Source: Bathymodiolus azoricus thioautotrophic gill symbiont | GTDB taxonomy: Bacteria > Pseudomonadota > Gammaproteobacteria > PS1 > Pseudothioglobaceae | NCBI RefSeq assembly: GCF_001298715.1 | Contig: NZ_CDSC02000203.1 | Span: 1-10,747 of the forward strand | Direction of reading: 5' to 3' | Length of the DNA: 10,747 nt | Shown here: positions 1-7,931 of the stretch, in pieces | Layout of the letters: each line of letters begins with the position of its first letter | Position numbering within the stretch: position 1 is the first letter of the stretch | Program-made: the position numbers and the translations under genes | The notes under the pieces: model-generated | The model's database searches: none | The model's input: the letters and a program-made list of their open reading frames with translations, nothing else | What the model was told of the DNA's origin: nothing

Positions 1-1
1 C

Positions 2-1045
2 CTTAGAATTGCAACAGAAAAAGATCAAACAAAGAAAGACAGCAGACAAGAAATACTTGAGATTATCAACTCCCGATCTACAGCAAGCTTTAAGATTAAT
101 CTCGTTGCTGTAGCAAGTGTTGCTGAGAAGGATGCATTCACAAGCCCAGCCCCAACTTTAACTGGTGACCCTAGAGTGGGCGTCGTTACTTGGGCTATAG
201 GTGGCAAGGATGCAAGTATGTTCACTATTAGTGCTACAACGGGTGTTATCTCAATGAGTAAAAGAGACTATGAAAATCCATTAGATGAAGACATAAATAA
301 TGTTTATGAAGTAACGATTATTGCAACTGATTCTGATAAAAACACAGCCTCTAAAGATCTAAAAGTTACAGTCACTGATGTGCATGAATTTGTATCAGGA
401 GAGTACTCGTTTGCCGGTGTGACATACAAAACGGTGCATTCACCTAATACTAACAGAGTATGGTTGGATAGAAATCTTGGAGCAAGCCAAGTAGCAAAGA
501 ACAGAAGTGATACAAAAAGTTATGGTGACCTTTACCAATGGGGGCGTGCCTATGATCAGCACGAGAAGAGAAATTCTGGCACATCACCCACGCAATTCAC
601 TAGTCTCAAGAACACGGGTGCTAATAACGGTCCATTTATTATTGAAAATTCTGATTGGACGAGTGCAGACTCAACAGGTGAAGAGAGAGAGAAGTCTTGG
701 GGTGCGGCTGGTGGGGGTCTCTGCCCAACACCCTTTAAAATACCCTCTAAGGAAGAACTAGAGGCAGAGATGACGGCTACGAATATTACTAATGCCGCCA
801 CGGCCTTCTCCAGCTTCTTGAAAATCCCATCTGCTGGCTACCGCGCTATGTCGGGTACTGTACATACCCAATCTAGCGTTTTCTTATGGACTCGTTCTCC
901 TGTTCCTACTCCTTCTGATGGTGACATTGAAGCTCACTATTTTATAGCCTCTAATGCTGCTGCTGGTTTTCATACTATGAATCGTTCTTTTGGTCTAAGC
1001 ATTCGTTGCATTTCGATTTATGACCCAATTCCTCCATCAGATTAA
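2..1045 (+). CDS. Cadherin-like / FISUMP-domain surface protein, 5'-partial
   Basis: The reading frame is open from base 2 with no start in view, so this is the last 347 residues of a longer protein. The GTG at 176 lies inside a domain and is not a plausible start. Visible residues about 35-128 look like one cadherin-type repeat: an A-E-K-D-like opening, then F-T-I-S...T-G-V-I, then Y-E-V-T-I-I-A-T-D and a closing L-K-V-T-V-T-D-V. Residues about 134-339 match the FISUMP domain (Fibrobacter succinogenes major paralogous domain, TIGR02145): W-L-D-R-N-L-G-A, G-D-L-Y-Q-W-G-R, a G-G-L-C-P...P-S-K-E-E segment, P-S-A-G-Y-R and S-F-G-L-S-I-R-C-I. Two cysteines sit at conserved FISUMP positions. Known members of this class are exported and often have tandem cadherin repeats, so a role in surface adhesion or carbohydrate contact is likely, but the ligand is unknown. 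No membrane anchor or sorting signal follows the FISUMP domain. It is unrelated to the downstream housekeeping operon. Confidence 0.8.
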   Translation, partial: LRIATEKDQTKKDSRQEILEIINSRSTASFKINLVAVASVAEKDAFTSPAPTLTGDPRVGVVTWAIGGKDASMFTISATTGVISMSKRDYENPLDEDINNVYEVTIIATDSDKNTASKDLKVTVTDVHEFVSGEYSFAGVTYKTVHSPNTNRVWLDRNLGASQVAKNRSDTKSYGDLYQWGRAYDQHEKRNSGTSPTQFTSLKNTGANNGPFIIENSDWTSADSTGEEREKSWGAAGGGLCPTPFKIPSKEELEAEMTATNITNAATAFSSFLKIPSAGYRAMSGTVHTQSSVFLWTRSPVPTPSDGDIEAHYFIASNAAAGFHTMNRSFGLSIRCISIYDPIPPSD

Positions 1046-1077
1046 GCAAACGCACAAGGATGCTTTCATTAAAAAGA

Positions 1078-1117
1078 CAGGTGCATTAAACAGAACAAAG
1101 CCACACCCGTTTTTTTT
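1078..1117 (+). terminator. Weak candidate terminator after the FISUMP gene
   Basis: A short stem can form between C-A-GGTG (1078-1083) and CACC-C-G (1104-1109): five pairs with one mismatch. It is followed directly by eight T residues (1110-1117), with a second T run at 1126-1132. The loop is long (about 20 nt) and the stem short, so the T tract is the better evidence. Confidence 0.35.
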
Positions 1118-1154
1118 ATTCGTTATTTTTTTAGGGTAGGTATATGATTTTTAA

Positions 1155-1280
1155 ATGATAATGAAAAATGATTTTGATAAACTGAGTCTTACGGGGAGGT
1201 ATTTTTTCGCAAACATAGGTGGGCTAATAAACGGTGCTGTCTTTGCAATCTCTATCTTTGTAAGCACATATATAATGTAA
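1155..1280 (+). CDS. Possible 41-residue single-span membrane peptide
   Basis: ATG at 1155 (or ATG at 1161 in the same frame) opens a 41-codon frame ending in TAA at 1278-1280. The first half is polar and charged (K-N-D-F-D-K-L). Residues about 17-41 are hydrophobic and could form one membrane helix (F-F-A-N-I-G-G-L-I-N-G-A-V-F-A-I-S-I-F-V). It has no good ribosome-binding site of its own. An AGGGTAGG tract at 1133-1140 instead serves an ATG at 1144 that encodes only M-I-F-K, whose TGA (1156-1158) overlaps the ATG at 1155, an arrangement that would allow translational coupling. I recognise no family. It could be a real small protein, the decayed end of a lost gene, or chance in an AT-rich gap. 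It is not the YjeT/DUF2065 protein that follows hflC in E. coli. Confidence 0.3.
   Translation: MIMKNDFDKLSLTGRYFFANIGGLINGAVFAISIFVSTYIM
1271..1276 (+). promoter_or_regulatory. Candidate -10 box for the hflK operon
   Basis: A perfect TATAAT lies 43 bp before the hflK ATG. No convincing -35 hexamer sits 16-18 bp upstream (ATCTCT at 17 bp); TTTGCA at 1242-1247 is too far. Transcription from it would begin near 1283 and give a leader of about 36 nt carrying the AAGGA ribosome-binding site at 1307-1311. The box overlaps the last codons of the small frame at 1155-1280. Confidence 0.4.
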
Positions 1281-1319
1281 AATAACTCGGATTTTGTAAT
1301 ATAGACAAGGAATGGTTTA

Positions 1320-2471
1320 ATGACTAATAATAAGAAAAACCCTTGGGGTGGCGATAATCAAACTCCGCCAGAGTTAGACGAGGTGATTAGGGATTTTAAA
1401 AACAAATTTGGTAATATTTTTGGCGGTGTGTCATCAAAGTCTGGTGCACCTATCGTATCAAAAACACCTATTTTCAAATACCTATCTATATTAGCTCTAC
1501 TGGTTTGGCTTGGGTACGGTTTTTATATTATTGCCCCTGCTGAAAAAGGGGTGATATTGCGTTTTGGTGCCTTTCAAGAAGAAACTTCTCAAGGCCCACA
1601 TTGGCACTTGCCGTATCCGATTGAGAGTCTAAATCGCATCAATGTTGAGGCTATTCAAGATATGCAAATTGGTTATAGAGATGCCGTTAGAAATCGTCGT
1701 GGTGGCAATGTATCCTCTGAATCGTTAATGTTAACCAAAGACGAAAATATGATTAACGCTAAGTTTGCTGTTCAATATAAGATTAATGATGCGCAGAAAT
1801 ATTTATTTAATGTTGCCAATCCTAAATTGACTTTACGCCAAGTAGTTGAAAGTGCTATTCGTCAGGTCGTTGGTAAAAATTCTATGGACTATATCTTGAT
1901 TGAAGGTCGCGCAGCAATTGCCGATAGTATTAAGGAAAAATCCCAAGAATTGCTTGATGTTTACGCAGTAGGTTTGTTAATTACAACCATTAACATGCAA
2001 GATGTTCAACCGCCGGAGCCAGTGCAAGCGGCATTTTCTGATGCGGTAAAGGCGCGTGAAGACAAACAACGCTTGATTAATGAAGCGCAAACTTACGCCA
2101 ATGATATTTTGCCGAAATCTCGCGGTAGAGCCGCGCGTATGCTTGAAGAAGCAAGGGGTTACAAATCAAAAGTTGTTTCCAAATCTGAAGGTGAAGCTGC
2201 GCGTTTTAAGAAAATTTTAACCGAGTATCAAAAAGCCCCTGGCGTAACTAGAGAGCGCTTATATCGTGAAACAATGGAAAATGTGCTTGCAAATACCAGC
2301 AAGGTGGTGGTTGATTCAAAGGCTAACAATATGATGGTTTTACCGATTGACAAATTATTAGACAATAAGGCGGCGCACACTAATAAAATCGTTATTCAAG
2401 GGTCGCAGTCACAACAAGTCAAACAGGATGGTAGTATTAGAAATGTTTTCCGTAATAGAGAGGTTAGATAA
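1320..2471 (+). CDS. hflK: HflK, SPFH-family regulator of the FtsH protease
   Basis: 383 residues (E. coli HflK is 419). With HflC it forms a large inner-membrane complex, facing the periplasm, that surrounds FtsH and restrains its proteolysis of membrane and regulatory substrates. The N terminus has the typical HflK layout: a Gly/Pro-rich cytoplasmic start (N-P-W-G-G-D-N), the P-P-E-L-D-E-V-I-R-D-F segment, then one transmembrane helix at about 53-72. The band-7/SPFH domain begins at P-A-E-K-G-V-I-L-R-F-G (about 73-83) and runs to about 250. An Ala/Glu/Lys/Arg-rich, probably coiled-coil stretch (about 235-310) follows, with A-R-M-L-E-E-A-R-G-Y and S-E-G-E-A-A-R-F. The start is supported by AAGGA at 1307-1311, 8 nt upstream. 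Its TAA overlaps the hflC ATG by one base (TAATG), which indicates coupled translation and equal dosage of the two partners. The usual upstream neighbours hfq and hflX are absent. Confidence 0.95.
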   Translation: MTNNKKNPWGGDNQTPPELDEVIRDFKNKFGNIFGGVSSKSGAPIVSKTPIFKYLSILALLVWLGYGFYIIAPAEKGVILRFGAFQEETSQGPHWHLPYPIESLNRINVEAIQDMQIGYRDAVRNRRGGNVSSESLMLTKDENMINAKFAVQYKINDAQKYLFNVANPKLTLRQVVESAIRQVVGKNSMDYILIEGRAAIADSIKEKSQELLDVYAVGLLITTINMQDVQPPEPVQAAFSDAVKAREDKQRLINEAQTYANDILPKSRGRAARMLEEARGYKSKVVSKSEGEAARFKKILTEYQKAPGVTRERLYRETMENVLANTSKVVVDSKANNMMVLPIDKLLDNKAAHTNKIVIQGSQSQQVKQDGSIRNVFRNREVR

Positions 2472-3334
2472 TGAAAAAACTTGCAATTGTATTTTTGGTC
2501 ATTGTTTTTTTCGTTGGTATTTCGGCGTTATATACAGTTAGTGAAACACAAACAGCGATTAAATTACGCTTAGGTCAAATCATCACTGTTGAGCAGGAGC
2601 CAGGACTCAAATTTAAAACCCCACTTTTCAACAATGTGGTGAAGTTTGACAATCGTATTCAAACATTAGACGCACCTGCAGAGCGTTTTTTAACGGGTGA
2701 AAAGAAAAATGTCAATGTTGATTATTATGTGAAATGGCGCATTATTGATGCTAAGCAGTTTTACATATCAACTAACGGCAATATGGCAAGAACCAACAGC
2801 CGTTTGGCACAAATCATCAAAACAGGCCTTAAAAGTGAATTTTCTAAGCGCACTATTGCCGATGTGGTTTTTGGTGAGCGTAGCGAGATTATGGTAAATA
2901 TCAAACAATTGGCAAAGAAAGATATTAGTGAGTTCGGTATTGAAATTATTGATGTGCGTATCAAGCGTATTGATTTATCAAAAGAAGTGTTAAATTCTGT
3001 TTATCGTCGTATGCAAGCAGAGCGTCATCGTGTTGCTAAGGAGTTTAGGTCAAAGGGTGCAGAAGAGGCAGAAATCATCCGCGCAGCAGCAGACAAAGAA
3101 CGCACGATTATTTTAGCGAATGCTTACCGAGATTCTGAGAAAATTCGCGGTGAAGGTGACGCTGTTTCTGCAAATAATTACGCAAAAGCTTACAATAAAG
3201 ATGCGAAGTTTTATTCATTCTACCGCTCATTAGAATCTTATAAGAAGTCATTCTCAGGTCGAAATGATATTATGGTACTGAATCCAAATACTGAATTTTT
3301 CCGCCATTTTAATCCAGCAATAAACATAAAATAA
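2471..3334 (+). CDS. hflC: HflC, SPFH-family partner of HflK
   Basis: 287 residues, shorter than E. coli HflC (334). It is the second subunit of the HflKC complex that controls FtsH in the inner membrane. One N-terminal membrane helix (about 4-22) acts as an uncleaved anchor. It is followed by the SPFH start S-E-T-Q-T-A-I-K-L-R-L-G (24-35), the P-G-L-K-F-K-T-P-L stretch and the V-D-Y-Y-V-K-W-R-I strand. The C-terminal half has the family pattern R-M-Q-A-E-R-H-R-V-A-K-E-F-R-S-K-G, rich in Ala, Glu and Arg and expected to be helical, then Y-R-S-L-E-S-Y and a short hydrophobic end. The shorter length seems to come from a reduced helical region rather than a broken frame. A strong GAGAGG (2458-2463) inside the end of hflK, 7 nt before the ATG, sets the start. 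Confidence 0.95.
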   Translation: MKKLAIVFLVIVFFVGISALYTVSETQTAIKLRLGQIITVEQEPGLKFKTPLFNNVVKFDNRIQTLDAPAERFLTGEKKNVNVDYYVKWRIIDAKQFYISTNGNMARTNSRLAQIIKTGLKSEFSKRTIADVVFGERSEIMVNIKQLAKKDISEFGIEIIDVRIKRIDLSKEVLNSVYRRMQAERHRVAKEFRSKGAEEAEIIRAAADKERTIILANAYRDSEKIRGEGDAVSANNYAKAYNKDAKFYSFYRSLESYKKSFSGRNDIMVLNPNTEFFRHFNPAINIK

Positions 3335-3340
3335 TCAATC

Positions 3341-4288
3341 ATGAACACTTGGCAACTCCCAGAAGGGGTTGATGAATTGACTGGCGATAGAGCGTTAGTG
3401 TTTGAGCGTGTGCGTCGCCAACTTATTGATTTATATACTAATAAGGGCTTTGGACTGGTTATTCCACCCATGGTAGAAAATATTGAGTCTTTGTTGTTGA
3501 CTAGTGAATCAGTTAATAAGAAGACTTTTAAATTTCTAGACCCTAGTAGTGGCAAGATGCTAGGTGTACATGCCGATATCACCCCGCAAATTGCACGCAT
3601 TGACGCTAAGCAGGGCAGTGATAAAATTTCAAAGTATTGTTATGTGAATGCGATTTTGCAGACTAAGGCAGACGATTTTTATACATCGCGCTCACCGATT
3701 CAAGCAGGTGCAGAATTATATGGCTCTAACAGCATTGATGCTGATATTGAGGTAATTGTATTGATGCTTGAGAGCTTAAAGTTGCTTGCCATTGAGCCGA
3801 TTGTGCTGAGCTTAGGAAATGTGGCTGTGTTTGACGCTTTAATTGCACAAGAGGCATTAAATGATGAGCAAATACCAGCACTCAGACAAATCTTTGTCAA
3901 ACGCTCGGCACCAGACTTGGCAGTATTTTTAAGTAACAATACACTTAAAAACGCGGATAAATTTAGTGCATTAATGAAACTAGAAGGCGATGCCAGCGTA
4001 TTGGACGAAGCCTTGACTCTATTTAAGGATATACCTAAGGCAAAAGCAGCCGTCCAAGATTTGGTACAAATTAACGCAAACTTGAGTACAGCAGGTGTTG
4101 AAATCGTGATTGACCTTGGTGAACTTAAGGCTTATGAGTATCACACAGGCGTTGTGTTCTGTGCTTATAATGAAAACTATTCCAAGGCTTTGGCACAAGG
4201 CGGTCGTTACAATGGTTTAAGTGCGTCGTTCGGGCGTCCAAGAGCGGCAACAGGGTTTTCATTTGATTTAAAATTTTTAACACATTAA
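3341..4288 (+). CDS. hisZ: HisZ, ATP phosphoribosyltransferase regulatory subunit
   Basis: 315 residues with a class II histidyl-tRNA synthetase-like catalytic fold but no anticodon-binding domain. This marks HisZ, the subunit that activates short-form HisG and carries histidine feedback in the first step of histidine synthesis. Visible motifs are the opening L-P-E-G-V-D-E-L, the motif 1 region G-F-G-L-V-I-P-P-M-V-E, the D-I-T-P-Q-I-A-R-I-D-A segment, Q-A-G-A-E-L-Y-G-S, and a motif 3-like end with A-Q-G-G-R-Y-N-G-L and A-A-T-G-F-S-F-D-L. HisZ is usually about 380-400 residues; this one ends almost directly after motif 3. Position between hflC and purA is its conserved place in many gammaproteobacteria, which favours HisZ over a truncated hisS. 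The ATG lies 6 bp after hflC with no clear ribosome-binding site, so translation probably depends on re-initiation. It implies a short-form hisG elsewhere in the genome. Confidence 0.9.
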   Translation: MNTWQLPEGVDELTGDRALVFERVRRQLIDLYTNKGFGLVIPPMVENIESLLLTSESVNKKTFKFLDPSSGKMLGVHADITPQIARIDAKQGSDKISKYCYVNAILQTKADDFYTSRSPIQAGAELYGSNSIDADIEVIVLMLESLKLLAIEPIVLSLGNVAVFDALIAQEALNDEQIPALRQIFVKRSAPDLAVFLSNNTLKNADKFSALMKLEGDASVLDEALTLFKDIPKAKAAVQDLVQINANLSTAGVEIVIDLGELKAYEYHTGVVFCAYNENYSKALAQGGRYNGLSASFGRPRAATGFSFDLKFLTH

Positions 4289-4295
4289 GGGTTAA

Positions 4296-5618
<1,323 letters not shown>

Positions 5619-5643
5619 CTAATTAACTAATAAAGGCTTTATT

Positions 5644-7761
5644 ATGAGCGACCCGCACCAAAACAGAGAATCAAAGAAATACGACAATCCAATCCCTTCA
5701 AGAGAATACATCCTTGAACATGTAGCCAAACAAGCAGTAACAACCTACGATTTATACGACTTACTTGAGGTTAAAGGTAAGCAAAAAAAGCCTTTAACAC
5801 ACCGCCTTAGAGCGATGGTACGCGATAAGCAACTGAGTTGTAATCGTGAGGGTGAATACAGTATTTTTGATGCTGAAAAAGATGTTATGACTGGTACGAT
5901 TAGTGCGCACCCAAGGGGTTTCGGCTTTGTAATGCTAGATGAAGGTGGCAAGGATTTGCGTCTTTCTGCGCATCAGATGAAATTGGTTTTTCATGGCGAC
6001 AGAGTTAAGGCACGAATGCTTGATGAGCGTGGTGATTCTGAGGTTGTTGAAGTGCTTGAGAGCCTTAAAAGCGTTGTAGGTCGTCTACATTTTGGCTCTG
6101 AAGGTGGTGCTTATGTGGTGGTTGATGACAAGCGAATTTGCAATAATATTGATATTCCTAAGACTAGCAACGAGAATACTGAGCAGCAAATTGTTGTTGT
6201 TGAGATTACGCAAGCACCAACCTTTAAAACGCCTGCACAAGGCAAAATCACCCAAATTTTAGGCGACTATATGGATGAAGGCGTTGAAACCGAGGCGGCA
6301 CTTTACCGTAATGGTATTCCAGTGGATTTCTCAGAAGAAACTCTAGCCCAAACTAAGCAACTACCAACAGAAGTGAGCGCACAAGACAAAATAGGGCGTG
6401 TTGATATTACCAATATGAAGTTGGTTACTATCGATGGTGAAGATTCTCGTGACTTTGATGATGCAGTATTCGCTGAGTCTACAAATAACGGCTGGAAACT
6501 GGTAGTGTCCATTGCCGATGTATCGTACTATGTAGAAGAAGGCACAGCACTTGATATAGATGCAGTGCAGCGCGGTAATTCGGTTTATTTCCCGCGTCGT
6601 GTGGTACCAATGCTACCTGAAGAGCTTTCAAATGGCCTATGCTCAATTAACCCTGATGTAGAGCGCCTATGTATGACTTGTGAGATGAATATTGATACAG
6701 AGGGTAATTTACTTGATTATAAGTTTTATCCAGCAGTTATGTTTTCACACGCTCGTTTGACTTATACTAAGGTTGGTAAAATTTTAGAAGAACACGATAG
6801 CGAGTTAACGCAGCAATATTCAGGTGTTATGGATAATTTAAATGCCTTGTATGATCTATATAAGGTCTTAAAAGGTGCTAGAACCAAACGCGGTGTTATG
6901 GACTTTGACCGTATTGAGACGCAAGTTTTGTTTGATGATAATGGCAAAATTGATAATATTGTGGCAACTTCTCGCAATGATGCACACAAACTCATTGAAG
7001 AATGTATGCTGATGGCAAATCAAGCCACAGCGAAGTTCTTAGCTGAGAATGATGAAGATTTCTTATACCGTATTCACCCTAAGCCAACCGCAGAGAAGGT
7101 TGAGCTAACGCGTCAATTTTTAACTGCAGTCGGTTTAACCTTGGAGGGTGGTGTGCAACCAGAATCCAAGCATTTCGCTAAAGTGTTAGAAGATGCCAAA
7201 GGCAGAGATGATGAAAACATCATTAAAACTGTGGTTTTACGCACCATGAAGCAAGCTGTCTATACACCTGCTAATGAAGGTCACTTTGGCTTAGCGTTCG
7301 ATGATTACACCCACTTTACTTCACCAATCAGACGCTATCCTGATTTGCTCGTACATCGCGCAATCAACCGTGTGCTCAATAAAAGTACCAGAAAACCCAG
7401 TAAGGCAATGGTAGAGTTAGGCGTTGAATTATCAGCCACAGAGCGTAGAGCAAACGAAGCCACCCGAGATGTTGAGCAGTGGTTGAAATGTGAATATATG
7501 CGCGATAAAGTTGGCGAAACCTTTAGCGGTGTTATCTCTGGTATCGCTGCCTTTGGTATCTTTATTGAGCTCACTGACATCTATACCGAAGGCATGATTT
7601 CTATTCGTGATATGAAAGATGATTATTACAATTTTGATGAAATTCACCATCAACTCAAAGGCCAACGAGGCGGCAAAGTCTTCCGTTTGGGTGACACCAT
7701 CAAGATACAGGTCGCTTCGGTTAATTTAGATGATAGGCAAATGGTGTTTATACCCGCTTAA
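5644..7761 (+). CDS. rnr: Ribonuclease R
   Basis: 705 residues. A processive 3'-to-5' exoribonuclease of the RNB family that can degrade structured RNA; in bacteria it acts in RNA turnover, rRNA quality control and trans-translation. Domains in order: an N-terminal winged-helix-like segment (about 17-80, S-R-E-Y-I-L), a cold-shock domain with G-T-I-S-A-H-P-R-G-F-G-F-V (84-96), a second OB fold (about 140-205), the RNB catalytic domain from about 250, and a C-terminal S1 domain (about 624-705). The active-site aspartates are visible in I-D-G-E-D-S-R-D-F-D-D-A: D264, D270, D272 and D273 have the same spacing as D201/D207/D209/D210 of RNase II. The protein stops at the end of S1 and lacks the long lysine-rich tail of E. 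coli RNase R (813 residues). AAAGG at 5632-5636, 7 nt upstream, supports the start. rlmB, the usual next gene, is missing. Confidence 0.96.
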   Translation: MSDPHQNRESKKYDNPIPSREYILEHVAKQAVTTYDLYDLLEVKGKQKKPLTHRLRAMVRDKQLSCNREGEYSIFDAEKDVMTGTISAHPRGFGFVMLDEGGKDLRLSAHQMKLVFHGDRVKARMLDERGDSEVVEVLESLKSVVGRLHFGSEGGAYVVVDDKRICNNIDIPKTSNENTEQQIVVVEITQAPTFKTPAQGKITQILGDYMDEGVETEAALYRNGIPVDFSEETLAQTKQLPTEVSAQDKIGRVDITNMKLVTIDGEDSRDFDDAVFAESTNNGWKLVVSIADVSYYVEEGTALDIDAVQRGNSVYFPRRVVPMLPEELSNGLCSINPDVERLCMTCEMNIDTEGNLLDYKFYPAVMFSHARLTYTKVGKILEEHDSELTQQYSGVMDNLNALYDLYKVLKGARTKRGVMDFDRIETQVLFDDNGKIDNIVATSRNDAHKLIEECMLMANQATAKFLAENDEDFLYRIHPKPTAEKVELTRQFLTAVGLTLEGGVQPESKHFAKVLEDAKGRDDENIIKTVVLRTMKQAVYTPANEGHFGLAFDDYTHFTSPIRRYPDLLVHRAINRVLNKSTRKPSKAMVELGVELSATERRANEATRDVEQWLKCEYMRDKVGETFSGVISGIAAFGIFIELTDIYTEGMISIRDMKDDYYNFDEIHHQLKGQRGGKVFRLGDTIKIQVASVNLDDRQMVFIPA

Positions 7762-7785
7762 ATTACCTCGTCTTTTTCCTTTTTA

Positions 7786-7863
7786 CGGTGTTGAATTTCA
7801 AAAAATATTCAGTCGCATGGCTCTGCCTATGTTTCTGTATATTTTTCAAAATTCGCCTTACCG
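7786..7863. repeat. 78-nt imperfect palindromic hairpin between rnr and ilvD
   Basis: The core arms 7793-7812 and 7835-7854 are complementary at 17 of 20 positions. The stem extends outward to CGGT (7786-7789) pairing with ACCG (7860-7863) across a small internal loop. The tip is a second stem: GCATGGC (7815-7821) pairs with GCC-T-ATGT (7825-7832) around a 3-nt TCT loop, with one bulged T and one G-T pair. Neither strand has a T run right after the stem, so it is not a standard intrinsic terminator. Its size and form suit a dispersed intergenic repeat (REP- or MITE-like) or a structured 3' end protecting the rnr mRNA. I cannot test copy number from this window. Confidence 0.6.
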
Positions 7864-7875
7864 ACTACTTGTAGT
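7864..7875. repeat. Short perfect palindrome next to the large hairpin
   Basis: ACTAC, a TT spacer, then GTAGT: a perfect 5-bp stem with a 2-nt centre, beginning on the base after the large hairpin ends. A G-T pair (7863/7876) could extend it. It may be part of the same repeat unit. By length alone it could also be chance. Confidence 0.35.
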
Positions 7876-7883
7876 TTATGCCT

Positions 7884-7923
7884 TTTGTAAAAAATAGCGA
7901 GCCTGGTTAATATTTTTAGCAAA
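7884..7923 (-). terminator. AT-rich hairpin downstream of ilvD, possible terminator
   Basis: Arms 7884-7896 and 7911-7923 pair over 13 positions with one mismatch and one wobble, around a 14-nt loop. It lies 9 bp beyond the ilvD stop codon. The pairs are mostly A-T, and the T run on the minus strand lies inside the second arm instead of after a GC-rich stem, so termination would be weak. In the convergent gap it could act on either strand. Confidence 0.35.
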
Positions 7924-7931
7924 CATATCTA

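Noticed and set aside
176..1045. Reading the FISUMP gene as a complete 289-residue protein from GTG at 176
   Set aside because: The same frame is open back to base 2 and the GTG lies inside a cadherin-like repeat, so the gene is cut by the window edge.
1193..1199. GGGGAGG, a strong Shine-Dalgarno-like tract
   Set aside because: No ATG, GTG or TTG with an open frame lies 5-12 nt downstream, and the tract sits inside the small frame at 1155-1280.
7771..7785. Pyrimidine-rich T runs just after rnr as an intrinsic terminator
   Set aside because: No stem of useful length ends immediately before them; the hairpins lie downstream instead.
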